From: an uncultured Prevotellaceae bacterium
GTDB lineage: Bacteria > Bacteroidota > Bacteroidia > Bacteroidales > Bacteroidaceae
Direction of reading: 5' to 3'
Assembly: GCA_902775475.1 (NCBI GenBank)
Contig: CACYME010000034.1
Coordinates: forward strand, 20,434 to 84,433
DNA: 64,000 bases
The position numbers were made by a program, and so were the translations under genes. The notes beneath the pieces were generated by a model, which was not told where the DNA came from, did no database searches, and saw nothing but the letters and a program-made list of their open reading frames with translations. This document shows, one piece after another, positions 1-9,006 of the stretch (the stretch's first letter is position 1; every line of letters begins with the position of its first letter).

Positions 1-1
1 C

Positions 2-481
2 ATTGAACTGAAAGACAGACTGGTTGCCATCAACCGTGTTACTAAGGTGACCAAGGGTGGTCGCACCTTTACCTTTGCAGCTATCGTCGTGGTTGGTGAC
101 GGCAATGGTGTCATCGGCTGGGGCCTGGGTAAGGCCGGCGAAGTGCAGGCTGCTATCGCCAAGGGTGTCGAGTCTGCAAAGAAGAATCTTGTCAAGGTGC
201 CTGTGCTCAAGGGTACTATCCCTCACGAGATGGAGGCACGCTTTGGCGGTGCTCAGGTGTTCCTGAAGCCGGCAGCAGCAGGTACTGGCCTGGTTGCAGG
301 TGGTGCTATGCGTGCTGTGCTGGAGAGTGCTGGCGTGAAGGATGTGCTGGCCAAGTCGAAAGGCTCGTCCAATCCCCACAATCTGGTGAAGGCTACCATC
401 GTTGCACTGAGCAACATGCGTGATGCATACACCGTGGCTGGCACGCGCGGTATCAGTATGGAGAAAGTTTTTAGAGGATAA
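2..481 (+). CDS. rpsE: 30S ribosomal protein S5, 5' end missing
   Basis: Small-subunit protein S5, which takes part in decoding accuracy and 30S assembly. The reading frame is already open at base 2 ([20 protein letters not shown]) and ends in TAA at 479-481, so only the N-terminal residues lie outside the window. The conserved S5 fold is visible: [18 protein letters not shown], the glycine-rich [12 protein letters not shown] segment and the C-terminal [16 protein letters not shown] region. A GTG at 47 could be mistaken for a start, but the protein clearly continues upstream. rpmD follows after 16 nt. Identification is secure from sequence and operon order. Confidence 0.97.
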   Translation: MELKDRLVAINRVTKVTKGGRTFTFAAIVVVGDGNGVIGWGLGKAGEVQAAIAKGVESAKKNLVKVPVLKGTIPHEMEARFGGAQVFLKPAAAGTGLVAGGAMRAVLESAGVKDVLAKSKGSSNPHNLVKATIVALSNMRDAYTVAGTRGISMEKVFRG

Positions 482-497
482 GTAGGAGGTTTTGACT

Positions 498-674
498 ATG
501 GCAACAATTAAGATTAAGCAGATTAAGAGTAAGATCGGTTATCCCGTTGACCAGAAGCGTACCCTTCAGGCACTTGGTCTTCACAAGATTGATCAGGTCG
601 TCGAGAAAGAGGACTGCCCTGCTATCCGTGGTATGATTCGCAAGGTTCATCACCTGGTGACCGTTATTGACTAA
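498..674 (+). CDS. rpmD: 50S ribosomal protein L30
   Basis: Small large-subunit protein of 58 residues, normal for bacterial L30. The ATG at 498 was chosen because it gives the usual [14 protein letters not shown] start and follows AGGAGG at 483-488, one of the few clear Shine-Dalgarno sites in this window; an in-frame TTG at 492 would add only two residues. The L30 signature is seen in the N-terminal strand followed by [13 protein letters not shown] and the C-terminal [12 protein letters not shown]. It sits between rpsE and rplO, as in most bacteria. Confidence 0.96.
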   Translation: MATIKIKQIKSKIGYPVDQKRTLQALGLHKIDQVVEKEDCPAIRGMIRKVHHLVTVID

Positions 675-705
675 AACAGTAATCACATTAAACGAACTTG
701 AGATT

Positions 706-1152
706 ATGAAACTGAATAATTTGAAACCTGCTGAGGGCTCTACACATTCACGTCGTAGAATCGGCCGTGGTCCTGGTTCCGGACTTGGAGGCACGTCTAC
801 TCGTGGCCATAAAGGTGCCAAGGCTCGTTCTGGTTATAAGAAGAAGGTCGGCTTCGAAGGTGGTCAGATGCCTCTGCAGCGTCGTCTGCCGAAGTCTGGC
901 TTCAAGAACATCAACCACAAGGAGTATTTCGCTGTCAACCTGTCTACACTCCAGAAACTGGTAGAAGCTAATGGCTATACCAAGATTGGTGTGGAAGAGT
1001 TGGTCGCAGCAGGACTTACCAACGGCAGAGAACTGGTTAAGATTCTTGCCAATGGCGAATTGAAGACCAAAGTTGACGTCGTGGCCAACGCTTTCTCGAA
1101 GAAAGCAGAGGAAGCTATCAAAGCAGTAGGTGGTAACGCAACAATAATCTAA
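706..1152 (+). CDS. rplO: 50S ribosomal protein L15
   Basis: Large-subunit assembly protein L15, 148 residues. The ATG at 706 gives MKLNNLKPAEGSTHSRRRIG, the family N-terminus; an in-frame start at 667 would overlap the end of rpmD and add an unconserved 13-residue tail. Typical L15 features are the glycine-rich RIGRGPGSGLGGTSTRGHKG segment, which is extended in the folded ribosome, FEGGQMPLQRRLPKSGF, and the C-terminal globular domain ending in GGNATII. The gene is 31 nt downstream of rpmD and 7 nt upstream of secY, which implies co-transcription with the translocase gene. Confidence 0.97.
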   Translation: MKLNNLKPAEGSTHSRRRIGRGPGSGLGGTSTRGHKGAKARSGYKKKVGFEGGQMPLQRRLPKSGFKNINHKEYFAVNLSTLQKLVEANGYTKIGVEELVAAGLTNGRELVKILANGELKTKVDVVANAFSKKAEEAIKAVGGNATII

Positions 1153-1159
1153 TCAAAAG

Positions 1160-2503
1160 ATGAAGAAGTTAATAGACACCCTAAAGAACATTTGGAAGAT
1201 TGAGGACCTGCGCCAGCGCATTCTCATCACAGTCTTGTTCGTGGCAATCTACCGTTTCGGTTCAAAAGTATTGCTCCCAGGAATCAGCTATAATCAGCTG
1301 GACGAACTGCGCAAGCAGACAGAGAGTGGTCTGATGTCGCTCCTTGACATGTTCTCGGGTGGTGCATTTTCCAATGCTTCTATCTTTGCATTGGGAATCA
1401 TGCCTTACATCTCAGCTTCTATCGTCATGCAGCTTCTTGCCGTCGCAGTGCCATATTTCCAGAAAATGCAGCGTGAGGGCGAGAGTGGCCGCAAAAAGAT
1501 TAGCGCATATACTCGGTACCTGACAGTGGGCATCCTGCTGTTTCAGGCACCGAGCTACCTCGTTAATCTGAAGATGCAGATTGGTGCAGCCTTCGATCCT
1601 GGTGTGAAATGGGGCATGTATCTTATCATTGCCTCTGTCATACTTGCCGCTGGAAGTATGTTCATCCTCTGGCTCGGAGAGCGAATCACAGACAAGGGTA
1701 TTGGTAATGGTGTCTCGCTGATCATTATGATTGGTATCATCGCCCGTCTGCCCGAAGCATTTTTCCAGGAAGTGGGTTCTCGCTTCGCAGCAGCCACCGG
1801 TGGTGGTCTTGTCATGTTCCTCATTGAGATTATCATCCTCTATGCTGTGGTCTGTGCAGCCATCGTGCTGGTACAAGGCGTTCGTAAGATTCCTGTGCAG
1901 TATGCAAAGCGAGTAGTGGGCAACAAGCAGTATGGAGGAGCTCGTCAGTACATCCCCCTGAAGCTCTTTGCTGCAAACGTGATGCCTATCATCTTTGCTC
2001 AGGCTTTGATGTTCATCCCGCTGGCTGTCGTTCGCTATTCTGACCCCCAGAATGCTAGCTGGTTCATGCGGTCAATGATGGATCATCACAGCTGGTTGTA
2101 TAACGTGATTTTCGCCGCATTGATTATTGCCTTCACTTACTTCTATACTGCCATTACCTTGAACCCCACACAGATGGCTGAAGATATGAAGCGCAACAAC
2201 GGTTTTATTCCCGGTGTTAAGCCTGGTAAGGATACTGCCGATTATATCGATACTATTATGTCGCGTATCACGTTCCCTGGATCGTTGTTCATCGCGTTCA
2301 TTGCCATCATGCCGGCTTTTGCTAGCCTGCTGGATGTGCAGGATGAGTTCTCGCAGTTCTTTGGAGGTACATCACTCCTCATTCTTGTTGGTGTTGTGCT
2401 TGACACCCTCCAGCAGATTGAGAGTCACCTGCTGATGCGTCACTATGATGGCCTGCTGAACTCAGGTCGCATTCGCGGACGCGGTGGAGTAACTGCTTAC
2501 TGA
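1160..2503 (+). CDS. secY: Protein translocase subunit SecY
   Basis: Central channel of the Sec translocon in the inner membrane; exports unfolded precursors with SecA and inserts membrane proteins. The 447-residue length and about ten hydrophobic segments fit the family. Recognisable stretches are GIMPYISASIVMQLL, the loop with KMQREGESGRKKI, the large cytosolic loop VQGVRKIPVQYAKRVVG, and the C-terminal LNPTQMAEDMKRNNGFIPGVKPG followed by SHLLMRHYDGLLNSGRIRGRGG. It lies in the usual place after rplO; map follows 10 nt later. The several secreted proteins in this window all depend on this channel. Confidence 0.98.
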   Translation: MKKLIDTLKNIWKIEDLRQRILITVLFVAIYRFGSKVLLPGISYNQLDELRKQTESGLMSLLDMFSGGAFSNASIFALGIMPYISASIVMQLLAVAVPYFQKMQREGESGRKKISAYTRYLTVGILLFQAPSYLVNLKMQIGAAFDPGVKWGMYLIIASVILAAGSMFILWLGERITDKGIGNGVSLIIMIGIIARLPEAFFQEVGSRFAAATGGGLVMFLIEIIILYAVVCAAIVLVQGVRKIPVQYAKRVVGNKQYGGARQYIPLKLFAANVMPIIFAQALMFIPLAVVRYSDPQNASWFMRSMMDHHSWLYNVIFAALIIAFTYFYTAITLNPTQMAEDMKRNNGFIPGVKPGKDTADYIDTIMSRITFPGSLFIAFIAIMPAFASLLDVQDEFSQFFGGTSLLILVGVVLDTLQQIESHLLMRHYDGLLNSGRIRGRGGVTAY

Positions 2504-2513
2504 TAATGGTTCG

Positions 2514-3314
2514 ATGAAGATATTTCTGAAGACCGAAGATGAAATTGAGCTAATGCGCCAAGCGAACCAACTTGTTGGTAAAACGCTTGGCGAATTGGCC
2601 AAACATATCAAGCCGGGAGTGTCGACTCTCGAATTGGACACCATTGCCGACGAGTTCATACGTGACCATGGGGCAATACCAACCTTCAAAGGCTTCCCCA
2701 ATCCGTATGGTAATCCTTTCCCTGCCAGCATTTGTGCATCGGTTAACGATGTGGTGGTGCATGGCGTGCCAAGTAAGGATTGTGTGTTGAAAGATGGCGA
2801 CATCATTTCTGTTGACTGCGGAACGTTGCTCAATGGATATAATGGAGATTCTTGCTACACTTTCTGTGTTGGTGAAGTGTCTGATGAAGTGAAGCAGTTG
2901 TTGAGGGTTACAAAAGAGTCTCTCTATAAGGGCATTGAAAATGCTGTTGCAGGAAGACATCTTGGTGACATCAGTTCTGCTGTTCAGGAGCATTGCGAAC
3001 AAGCAGGTTACGGCGTAGTTCGCGAACTTACTGGTCACGGAATAGGTCGGGAAATGCATGAAGACCCGCAAGTTCCCAATTATGGACGACGTGGGAATGG
3101 TGTGATGCTGAAAGCTGGCATGTGTATTGCCATTGAGCCTATGATTACCATGGGCGGGCGTCAGATCTACATGAAAGCCGACCGTTGGAGTGTCTGCACA
3201 CGTGACGGTAAGCCTGCGGCTCATTTTGAGCACACAATAGCTATCCGTCGTGGAAAGGCTGAGATATTATCATCATTCGAGGAAGTAGAATCATTAGAAG
3301 GTAAACTTTACTAA
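2514..3314 (+). CDS. map: Type I methionine aminopeptidase
   Basis: Removes the initiator methionine from new proteins when the second residue is small. 266 residues, a single catalytic domain of the type I class. The five metal ligands are visible: Asp101 (ISVDCGT), Asp112 (NGYNGDSCYTF), His175 (LTGHGIGREMHEDP), Glu208 (CIAIEPM) and Glu239 (HFEHTIAI); the substrate-contacting histidine of VVVHGVPS is also present. Location directly after secY and before infA is the standard Bacteroidota arrangement. Start ATG 2514 gives MKIFLKTEDEIELMRQA, the expected N-terminus. Confidence 0.97.
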   Translation: MKIFLKTEDEIELMRQANQLVGKTLGELAKHIKPGVSTLELDTIADEFIRDHGAIPTFKGFPNPYGNPFPASICASVNDVVVHGVPSKDCVLKDGDIISVDCGTLLNGYNGDSCYTFCVGEVSDEVKQLLRVTKESLYKGIENAVAGRHLGDISSAVQEHCEQAGYGVVRELTGHGIGREMHEDPQVPNYGRRGNGVMLKAGMCIAIEPMITMGGRQIYMKADRWSVCTRDGKPAAHFEHTIAIRRGKAEILSSFEEVESLEGKLY

Positions 3315-3323
3315 CATCAAAGC

Positions 3324-3542
3324 ATGGCAAAGCAATCCGCTATTGAGCAGGATGGGACAATCATCGAGAGCCTCTCGAATGCAATGTTCCGCGTAGAACT
3401 GGAGAATGGTGTGCAGATTATTGCGCACATTTCGGGCAAAATGCGTATGCATTACATTCGCATCCTGCCTGGTGACAAGGTGAAGGTTGAGATGAGTCCA
3501 TACGACCTGACTAAAGGAAGAATTGTTTTTCGATACAAATAA
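3324..3542 (+). CDS. infA: Translation initiation factor IF-1
   Basis: Cytosolic factor that binds the 30S A site during initiation. 72 residues, a single OB-fold. The conserved signature is seen in [40 protein letters not shown] and the terminal [13 protein letters not shown]. It starts 9 nt after map and is followed 14 nt later by rpmJ, the usual short cluster. No internal promoter is seen, so it is probably translated from the long ribosomal transcript. Confidence 0.97.
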   Translation: MAKQSAIEQDGTIIESLSNAMFRVELENGVQIIAHISGKMRMHYIRILPGDKVKVEMSPYDLTKGRIVFRYK

Positions 3543-3556
3543 AAGCTGATAAAAAC

Positions 3557-3673
3557 ATGAAGACAAGAGCATCACTGAAGAAGCGCACTCCCGACTGCAA
3601 GATCGTTCGTCGCAAGGGTCGCCTGTTCGTAATTAACAAGAAAAACCCTAAGTACAAGATGCGTCAGGGCTAA
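3557..3673 (+). CDS. rpmJ: 50S ribosomal protein L36
   Basis: Very small large-subunit protein, 38 residues, starting [20 protein letters not shown] and ending KYKMRQG, directly after infA. It is the Bacteroidota form: only one of the usual zinc-binding cysteines is retained (Cys14; the partner positions carry other residues), so it is a zinc-independent type L36. Too short to stand out by length, but sequence and position make it certain. A hairpin and promoter-like element follow before rpsM. Confidence 0.95.
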   Translation: MKTRASLKKRTPDCKIVRRKGRLFVINKKNPKYKMRQG

Positions 3674-3696
3674 AATTGTTAAATAAGCATAACAAA

Positions 3697-3729
3697 GTAA
3701 GGAAATATCAATTTATTTCCTTACCTTTG
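3697..3729 (+). promoter_or_regulatory. Hairpin overlapping a TAnnTTTG promoter box before rpsM
   Basis: A perfect 10-bp inverted repeat (GTAAGGAAAT at 3697-3706, ATTTCCTTAC at 3715-3724, 8-nt loop) sits in the 115-nt gap between rpmJ and rpsM. Its right arm overlaps TACCTTTG at 3722-3729, the Bacteroidota -7 box. The hairpin could slow or end transcripts from upstream while the box starts a new one for rpsM-rpsK-rpsD-rpoA-rplQ. No clear TTTG box is seen at the expected distance upstream, so the promoter call is moderate. Confidence 0.5.
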
Positions 3730-3788
3730 CATGCTTTTTAGCAATTCCGAAAAGTTTTAACTTATTTTTTTTATTTTTTTTCAAACAA

Positions 3789-4169
3789 ATGGCAATAAGA
3801 ATTGTTGGAGTAGATTTGCCCCAGAACAAGCGTGGCGAAATCGCATTGACCTATATTTACGGTATAGGTCGAAGTAGTTCAGCAAAGATATTGGACAAGG
3901 CCGGCGTGAGCCGCGACCTGAAGGTCAACGAATGGAGTGACGATCAGGCAGCCAAAATCCGTGAAATCATCGGTGCTGAATTCAAAGTAGAAGGTGATCT
4001 CCGTAGTGAGATTCAGTTGAACATCAAGCGCCTGATGGACATTGGTTGCTATCGTGGAGTGCGCCATCGTAACGGCCTTCCCGTCCGTGGACAGAGTACG
4101 AAGAATAATGCCCGTACTCGCAAGGGTAAGAAGAAGACTGTTGCAAACAAGAAGAAGGCCACGAAGTAA
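3789..4169 (+). CDS. rpsM: 30S ribosomal protein S13
   Basis: Head protein of the 30S subunit that contacts the P-site tRNA and the 50S subunit. 126 residues; [20 protein letters not shown] at the N-terminus, the helix-turn-helix-like [17 protein letters not shown], and the conserved C-terminal [20 protein letters not shown] followed by a lysine-rich tail that reaches toward tRNA. First gene of the second half of the operon; leader of about 55 nt from the predicted promoter. rpsK follows 39 nt later. Confidence 0.97.
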   Translation: MAIRIVGVDLPQNKRGEIALTYIYGIGRSSSAKILDKAGVSRDLKVNEWSDDQAAKIREIIGAEFKVEGDLRSEIQLNIKRLMDIGCYRGVRHRNGLPVRGQSTKNNARTRKGKKKTVANKKKATK

Positions 4170-4208
4170 TTTTTAAGTTTAACGTTGAAAGATTAAAGTT
4201 TAAAGATT

Positions 4209-4598
4209 ATGGCAAAGAAAACAGTCGTATCGAAAAAAAGGAATGTGAAGGTTACCGCACTTGGTCAGTTGCATGTTCACAGTTCCTTCAATAACATTAT
4301 AGTGTCTTTGGCTAACGATGAGGGTCAGGTGATTTCTTGGTCGTCGGCAGGTAAGATGGGCTTCCGTGGCTCAAAGAAGAACACCCCGTATGCTGCTCAG
4401 ATGGCTGCTGAGGATTGCGCCAAGGTGGCTTTCGACCTTGGTCTTCGCAAGGTGAAGGCTTATGTGAAGGGTCCTGGTAACGGTCGTGAGTCTGCTATCC
4501 GTGCTATTCATGGTGCTGGTATTGAGGTCGTGGAGATCGTTGACGTTACTCCGCTGCCGCACAATGGCTGCCGTCCTCCGAAGCGTCGCAGAGTATAG
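4209..4598 (+). CDS. rpsK: 30S ribosomal protein S11
   Basis: Platform protein of the 30S subunit, close to the mRNA exit region. 129 residues, typical length. Conserved stretches are [57 protein letters not shown] and the C-terminal [18 protein letters not shown]. It lies between rpsM and rpsD in standard order. A short AT-rich tandem repeat fills part of the gap after it. Confidence 0.97.
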   Translation: MAKKTVVSKKRNVKVTALGQLHVHSSFNNIIVSLANDEGQVISWSSAGKMGFRGSKKNTPYAAQMAAEDCAKVAFDLGLRKVKAYVKGPGNGRESAIRAIHGAGIEVVEIVDVTPLPHNGCRPPKRRRV

Positions 4599-4609
4599 TC
4601 CTTTAATGG

Positions 4610-4641
4610 CGTAATAACGTAATACCGTAATATCGTAATAA
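4610..4641. repeat. Four tandem 8-bp units in the rpsK-rpsD gap
   Basis: Four back-to-back units of CGTAATAN (4610-4617, 4618-4625, 4626-4633, 4634-4641) fill half of the 64-nt gap between rpsK and rpsD. Only the last base of the unit varies (A, C, T, A). A microrepeat like this can change copy number by slippage and would then alter spacing in front of rpsD. No protein is encoded here. Confidence 0.8.
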
Positions 4642-4662
4642 CGAGAATAATTTTTTTAATTT

Positions 4663-5271
4663 ATGGCAAAGTATATTGGACCGAAATCTAAGATTGCCCG
4701 CCGTTTTGGTGAACCCATTTACGGACCGGACAAAGTTTTGTCTAGGAGAAACTTCCCTCCTGGACAGCATGGCAATAACCGTCGCCGCAAGCAGTCGGAG
4801 TATGCTGTCATGCTGGCAGAGAAGCAGAAAGCCAAGTACACCTATGGAGTGCTTGAGCGCCAGTTCCGCATCATGTTTGAAAAGGCAGCTAAGGCTGATG
4901 GCATCACTGGTGAGGTGCTGCTGCAGCTTCTTGAGAGCCGACTCGACAATGTGGTGTTCCGTCTTGGTCTTGCTCCCACTCGTGCAGCTGCCCGTCAGCT
5001 GGTAGGTCATCGCCACGTCGTGGTTGATGGTAAGGTGGTCAACATTCCTTCTTTCTCCGTGAAGCCCGGACAGATTGTGGGCGTCCGCGAGAAGTCGAAG
5101 TCCTTGGAGGTTATTGCCGACGCTCTTGCTGGTTTCAATCACAGCAAGTATCCTTGGATTGAGTGGGACGAGCAGCAGAAGGCTGGCAAGTTCCTGCATC
5201 GTCCGGAGCGTGCCGACATCCCCGAGAACATCAAGGAGCAGTTAATCGTTGAGTTGTACTCTAAGAACTAA
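4663..5271 (+). CDS. rpsD: 30S ribosomal protein S4
   Basis: Primary 16S rRNA-binding assembly protein; in many bacteria it also represses its own operon. 202 residues. Seen are the N-terminal [16 protein letters not shown], the [20 protein letters not shown] segment, the S4 RNA-binding domain ([41 protein letters not shown], about residues 94-134) and the C-terminal LIVELYSKN. This is the S4 form without the N-terminal zinc cysteines. rpoA follows 14 nt later. Confidence 0.97.
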   Translation: MAKYIGPKSKIARRFGEPIYGPDKVLSRRNFPPGQHGNNRRRKQSEYAVMLAEKQKAKYTYGVLERQFRIMFEKAAKADGITGEVLLQLLESRLDNVVFRLGLAPTRAAARQLVGHRHVVVDGKVVNIPSFSVKPGQIVGVREKSKSLEVIADALAGFNHSKYPWIEWDEQQKAGKFLHRPERADIPENIKEQLIVELYSKN

Positions 5272-5285
5272 AAATCATTAAATTA

Positions 5286-6278
5286 ATGGCGATATTAGCA
5301 TTTCAAAAACCCGATAAAGTGGTAATGTTGGAAGCCAACGACCGGTTCGGCAAGTTCGAATTCCGTCCGTTGGAGCCGGGCTTCGGTGTAACCATCGGCA
5401 ATGCCCTGCGCCGCATACTCCTTTCATCGCTTGAGGGCTATGCTATTAACACCATCCGTATAGCTGGTGTAGAGCATGAGTTCTCATCCGTTCCTGGTGT
5501 AAAGGAAGATGTGACCAACATTATCTTGAACCTGAAGCAAGTCAGGTTCAAGCAAGTAGTAGAAGAATTCGAGAACGAGAAGGTCAGCATCACCGTTGAG
5601 AATTCTACCGAGTTCAAAGCCGGTGATATCGGCAAGTATCTGACTGGATTTGAAGTGTTAAATCCCGATTTGGTGATTTGTCATCTCGACTCAAAAGCTT
5701 CCATGCAGATAGATCTGACGATAAACAAAGGTCGTGGCTACGTCGTTGCCGATGAGAACCGCGAGTATTGTTCTGACGTGAATGTCATCGCCATTGACTC
5801 TATCTACACCCCCATCCGTAATGTCAAGTTCGCAGTAGAGCCCTATCGTGTTGAGCAGAAGACTGACTACGACAAGCTCGTACTCGAGGTGACGACGGAC
5901 GGTTCCATCCACCCGAAGGACGCCCTGAAGGAGGCTGCCAAGATCCTCATCTATCATTTCATGCTCTTCTCCGACGAGAAGATTACGCTTGAGAACACTG
6001 AGAGCGAGAGCAATCAGGAGTTTGATGAGGAGGTATTGCACATGCGCCAGTTGCTGAAGACGAAGCTCGTCGACATGAACCTCTCGGTTCGTGCCCTGAA
6101 CTGTCTGAAGGCTGCTGATGTGGAGACGCTCGGCGATCTCGTGCAGTACAATAAGACTGACCTTCTGAAGTTCCGCAACTTCGGTAAGAAATCGCTCACG
6201 GAGCTTGATGATTTGCTCGAGAGTCTGAATCTGTCGTTTGGAACCGACATCAGTAAGTATAAACTGGACAAGGACTAG
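5286..6278 (+). CDS. rpoA: RNA polymerase alpha subunit
   Basis: Scaffold of RNA polymerase and target of activators. 330 residues with the N-terminal dimerisation domain ([42 protein letters not shown]) and the C-terminal domain with helix-hairpin-helix motifs ([40 protein letters not shown]). It sits between rpsD and rplQ as in other Bacteroidota. Start ATG 5286 gives the expected [12 protein letters not shown]. Confidence 0.98.
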   Translation: MAILAFQKPDKVVMLEANDRFGKFEFRPLEPGFGVTIGNALRRILLSSLEGYAINTIRIAGVEHEFSSVPGVKEDVTNIILNLKQVRFKQVVEEFENEKVSITVENSTEFKAGDIGKYLTGFEVLNPDLVICHLDSKASMQIDLTINKGRGYVVADENREYCSDVNVIAIDSIYTPIRNVKFAVEPYRVEQKTDYDKLVLEVTTDGSIHPKDALKEAAKILIYHFMLFSDEKITLENTESESNQEFDEEVLHMRQLLKTKLVDMNLSVRALNCLKAADVETLGDLVQYNKTDLLKFRNFGKKSLTELDDLLESLNLSFGTDISKYKLDKD

Positions 6279-6324
6279 TCGTTGATGACCACCAACTTGT
6301 CCATAACAAAAGTAAACAAACAAA

Positions 6325-6825
6325 ATGAGACATAACAAGAAATTCAATCATCTGGGCCGTACTGCAGATCATCGCCGCGCCTTGCTTGCCAATCAGGCCA
6401 TCTCGCTGATCATGCACAAAAGAATCACTACGACCCTGGCAAAGGCAAAGGAACTCAAGAAGTATGTAGAGCCCCTCATCACCAAGGCAAAGGAGGATTC
6501 TACCAACTCGCGCCGCGTGGTGTTCAGCTACCTGCAGAACAAAGTGGCCATCAAGGAACTCTTCGGCCCTGTGGCTGAGAAGGTCGGCGACCGTCCCGGT
6601 GGCTACACCCGCATCATCAAGCTGGGCTTCCGTCAGGGTGACGCTGCACAGATTTGCTTCATTGAGCTCGTTGACTTCGATCCCGAAATGGCCAAGGGCG
6701 AGACCAAGAAGAAGACCACTCGCCGTAGCCGTCGTGGTGGTCAGAAGGCTGCTGCTGAGGCCCCTGCCGCTGAGGCACCCGCCGCTGAGGCACCTGCCGC
6801 TGAAGAGGCTCCCGCAGCCGAGTAA
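6325..6825 (+). CDS. rplQ: 50S ribosomal protein L17 with Ala/Pro/Glu tail
   Basis: L17 of the large subunit near the exit tunnel. The core (about residues 1-125) shows [45 protein letters not shown] and [25 protein letters not shown]. At 166 residues it is longer than the roughly 120 of typical L17. The extra C-terminus is a basic stretch ([14 protein letters not shown]) followed by tandem AEAPA repeats, a low-complexity tail common in Bacteroidota L17. Last gene of the operon; a terminator follows. Confidence 0.96.
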   Translation: MRHNKKFNHLGRTADHRRALLANQAISLIMHKRITTTLAKAKELKKYVEPLITKAKEDSTNSRRVVFSYLQNKVAIKELFGPVAEKVGDRPGGYTRIIKLGFRQGDAAQICFIELVDFDPEMAKGETKKKTTRRSRRGGQKAAAEAPAAEAPAAEAPAAEEAPAAE

Positions 6826-6859
6826 TGACATTATCTTACATACGATAAGATCGACTCTG

Positions 6860-6900
6860 AAGAATGCTCTCGCCTTCCTGGGTGGGGGCATTCTTTGTTT
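6860..6900 (+). terminator. Intrinsic terminator of the ribosomal operon
   Basis: AAGAATGC (6860-6867) pairs with GCATTCTT (6888-6895), 8 bp with a 20-nt loop, followed by a T-rich stretch (TTCTTTGTTT). It lies 35 nt after the rplQ stop and before the GH9 gene, where the ribosomal transcript should end. Confidence 0.7.
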
Positions 6901-6936
6901 CTATCCCAGTAAAACCATTTACTAAAAACTTATTCT

Positions 6937-8649
6937 ATGAGACTTTACAAAGTAGCTTTGGCCTCGGCTGTTGTCAGCTTGCTCTCAGTTGCCGCAGGTG
7001 CTCAGGTTAGCCTTAACCAGGTAGGCATGTATCCCCATCAGGAGAAAAGTGCCGTAGTAGAAGGGACTGTCAAGTCGTCCCAAGTGTCTATTACTCCTAA
7101 GACCGCAGTCCGCCCGAAGGTGCTGCGCGTGTCGCAGTCGCCGTGGTCGGGTAAGAAGCGCACTGTCATTGACCTTACCTCTGTCACACAGCCCGGCACC
7201 TATACCCTCCGTTGCGGAGGGCAGACAGCCCAGTTCACCGTTGCTGACCATGCCCTTCGCAGCGTCACTGCCGCCACGCTCAAAGCCTTCTACCTGATGC
7301 GTTCCGGCGTCTCTCTCGACCAGCGATATGCAGGGGTCTATGCCCGTCCGGTAGGCCATCCTGACACGCTCGTCTATGTCCATCCCTCTGCAGCCTCCCT
7401 TGGTCGTCCGGCCGGCAGCGTCATTTCTTCGCCCTATGGGTGGTATGACGCTGGCGACTACAACAAGTATATCGTCAACTCCGCCTATTCAGTAGGCATT
7501 ATGTTGTGCAGCTACGAGCAGAACCCCGCTTATTTCGATGCCCTGCGTGTTGACATCCCCGAGAGCAATAACCGGACGGCCGATGTGCTCGACGAGCTCT
7601 ACTTCAACCTGCGCTGGATGCTCACCATGCAAGACCCCTACGACGGTGGCGTCTATCACAAACTGACCACGCCCAACTTCGAAGGCTTCGTCATGCCCAC
7701 CGCCTGTCGTCAGCCGCGCTATGTCGTGCAGAAGAGCACCACCGCCACGCTCGACTTCGCTGCCGTCATGGCCCAGGCGGCGCGCATCTATCGTGCCCAT
7801 GCCGACTATTCCGACTTTGCCTGTCAGGCCGCCCATGCCGCCATGGCCGCTTACGGTTGGGCCGAGCGCAATCCGAGGCTGTTCTACCAGCAGGAGCGCA
7901 TGAGCGCTGAGCACAAGCCTGCCGTCACCACGGGCACCTATGGCGATATGTTTGCTGGCGATGAGTGGTACTGGGCAGCCACCGAGCTGTTCCTTCTGAC
8001 GGGCGACGAGCGTTTTGCCCAGGTGGCAGCACAGCACCAGCCCGCCCGCTTCACCGCTCCCACGTGGGGCAACGTCGCCTCCCTGGCTGTCTATGACATT
8101 CTCACGCATCCCGTTCCATCAGCCTTCCAGGCACCATCGCTGCAGACAGGCCTGCTCAGCTATTGCGACAGTCTTTTGGCCACTACGCCTTCCTCGTCGT
8201 TCCAGACGGCCTGCGGCAACTCACCGCGCGACTTCGGCTGGGGCTGTCTGGCCGAGGCCTTCGGCGCCAACGGTGTCTCGCTGCTCTATGCCCACCGCCT
8301 GACGGGCCGTCAGCAGTATCTCACGGCAGCCCTACAGAATGCTGACTACGTGCTGGGGCGCAATGCCACGGGCTACTGCTACGTCACCGGCTTCGGGCAG
8401 AAGAGTCCCATGCATCCCCACCACCGCATTTCTAATGCCGACGGCATCGAGGCCCCCTTCCCCGGCATGCTGGTGGGCGGACCCAATCCCGGACAGCAGG
8501 ACAAGAGCGAGCAGCTCCACTATCCCTCGTCGCTCCCTGATGAGAGTTATACTGACGAGACGGCTTCCTACGCCTCTAACGAGATTGCCATTAACTGGAA
8601 TGCAACCATCGTGGCACTCCTCGGATGGCTCGATGCCTCCTGCAACTGA
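6937..8649 (+). CDS. Secreted glycoside hydrolase family 9 glucanase
   Basis: Predicted endo- or exo-acting beta-glucanase of family GH9, working on cellulose, cello-oligosaccharides or mixed-linkage glucan. 570 residues: signal peptide (about 1-22, cleaved near AAGAQ), an N-terminal Ig-like domain of the CelD_N kind (about 23-103), then the (alpha/alpha)6 catalytic domain. The inverting enzyme's base aspartates are in GWYDAGDYNKYIVN (DAGD at 171-174), the conserved His-Arg patch is SPMHPHHRIS, and the acid is probably Glu549 in ASNEIAINWNA. No carbohydrate-binding module or type IX tail is seen at the C-terminus (ends LLGWLDASCN). Single-gene unit between two terminators; exact substrate cannot be read from the sequence. 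Confidence 0.88.
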   Translation: MRLYKVALASAVVSLLSVAAGAQVSLNQVGMYPHQEKSAVVEGTVKSSQVSITPKTAVRPKVLRVSQSPWSGKKRTVIDLTSVTQPGTYTLRCGGQTAQFTVADHALRSVTAATLKAFYLMRSGVSLDQRYAGVYARPVGHPDTLVYVHPSAASLGRPAGSVISSPYGWYDAGDYNKYIVNSAYSVGIMLCSYEQNPAYFDALRVDIPESNNRTADVLDELYFNLRWMLTMQDPYDGGVYHKLTTPNFEGFVMPTACRQPRYVVQKSTTATLDFAAVMAQAARIYRAHADYSDFACQAAHAAMAAYGWAERNPRLFYQQERMSAEHKPAVTTGTYGDMFAGDEWYWAATELFLLTGDERFAQVAAQHQPARFTAPTWGNVASLAVYDILTHPVPSAFQAPSLQTGLLSYCDSLLATTPSSSFQTACGNSPRDFGWGCLAEAFGANGVSLLYAHRLTGRQQYLTAALQNADYVLGRNATGYCYVTGFGQKSPMHPHHRISNADGIEAPFPGMLVGGPNPGQQDKSEQLHYPSSLPDESYTDETASYASNEIAINWNATIVALLGWLDASCN

Positions 8650-8680
8650 TGGCTCTTACGCGAATGCCCCAGTAATTATT

Positions 8681-8798
8681 GCCTGCGGCGCAACACGAAT
8701 GTTCGTGAATGACACGCGAATGGGTCATGAATGTTTTTATTGATGAATCATTCGTGTGTCATTCTTTCACATTCGTGTAGCGTCGCAGACATTTTTTT
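8681..8798 (+). terminator. Long inverted repeat ending in a T run after the GH9 gene
   Basis: The 42 nt at 8681-8722 are an imperfect inverted copy of 8749-8790 (roughly 34 of 42 pairs), enclosing a 26-nt loop, and T8 follows at 8792-8799. The inner pattern is built from ATTCGTG/CACGAAT words. It can act as terminator for the GH9 gene. The right arm recurs at 63390-63432 after an unrelated gene, so this is a member of a dispersed family and not a simple local terminator. Confidence 0.6.
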
Positions 8799-8921
8799 TC
8801 TTCTGTTTTCCGTGTTGCCCAGCAGGCAAAAGGGTGGCACTTTTGTAACACGTTTTTGTGACACCCTGAAAATAGTTTGAAATTTTTTCCATAATTTTTT
8901 TTCTGTATCATTAATTCTTAG

Positions 8922-8929
8922 TAATTTTG
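8922..8929 (+). promoter_or_regulatory. Probable -7 box for the beta-helix gene
   Basis: TAATTTTG matches the Bacteroidota -7 box TAnnTTTG and lies in an AT-rich stretch. No convincing TTTG box is seen about 20 nt upstream. A start just after it would give a leader of about 330 nt before the ATG at 9266. The same GTAATTTTGCAG word occurs at 45497 and 63988, again ahead of structured DNA or the window edge. Confidence 0.45.
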
Positions 8930-9006
8930 CAGCGGAGTAGGTGGGCAGTGGCTTGCCGGCTCCGAATTTTCGTTGGAGACGACCGAGAGGCGTTATGCTG
9001 TACTTG

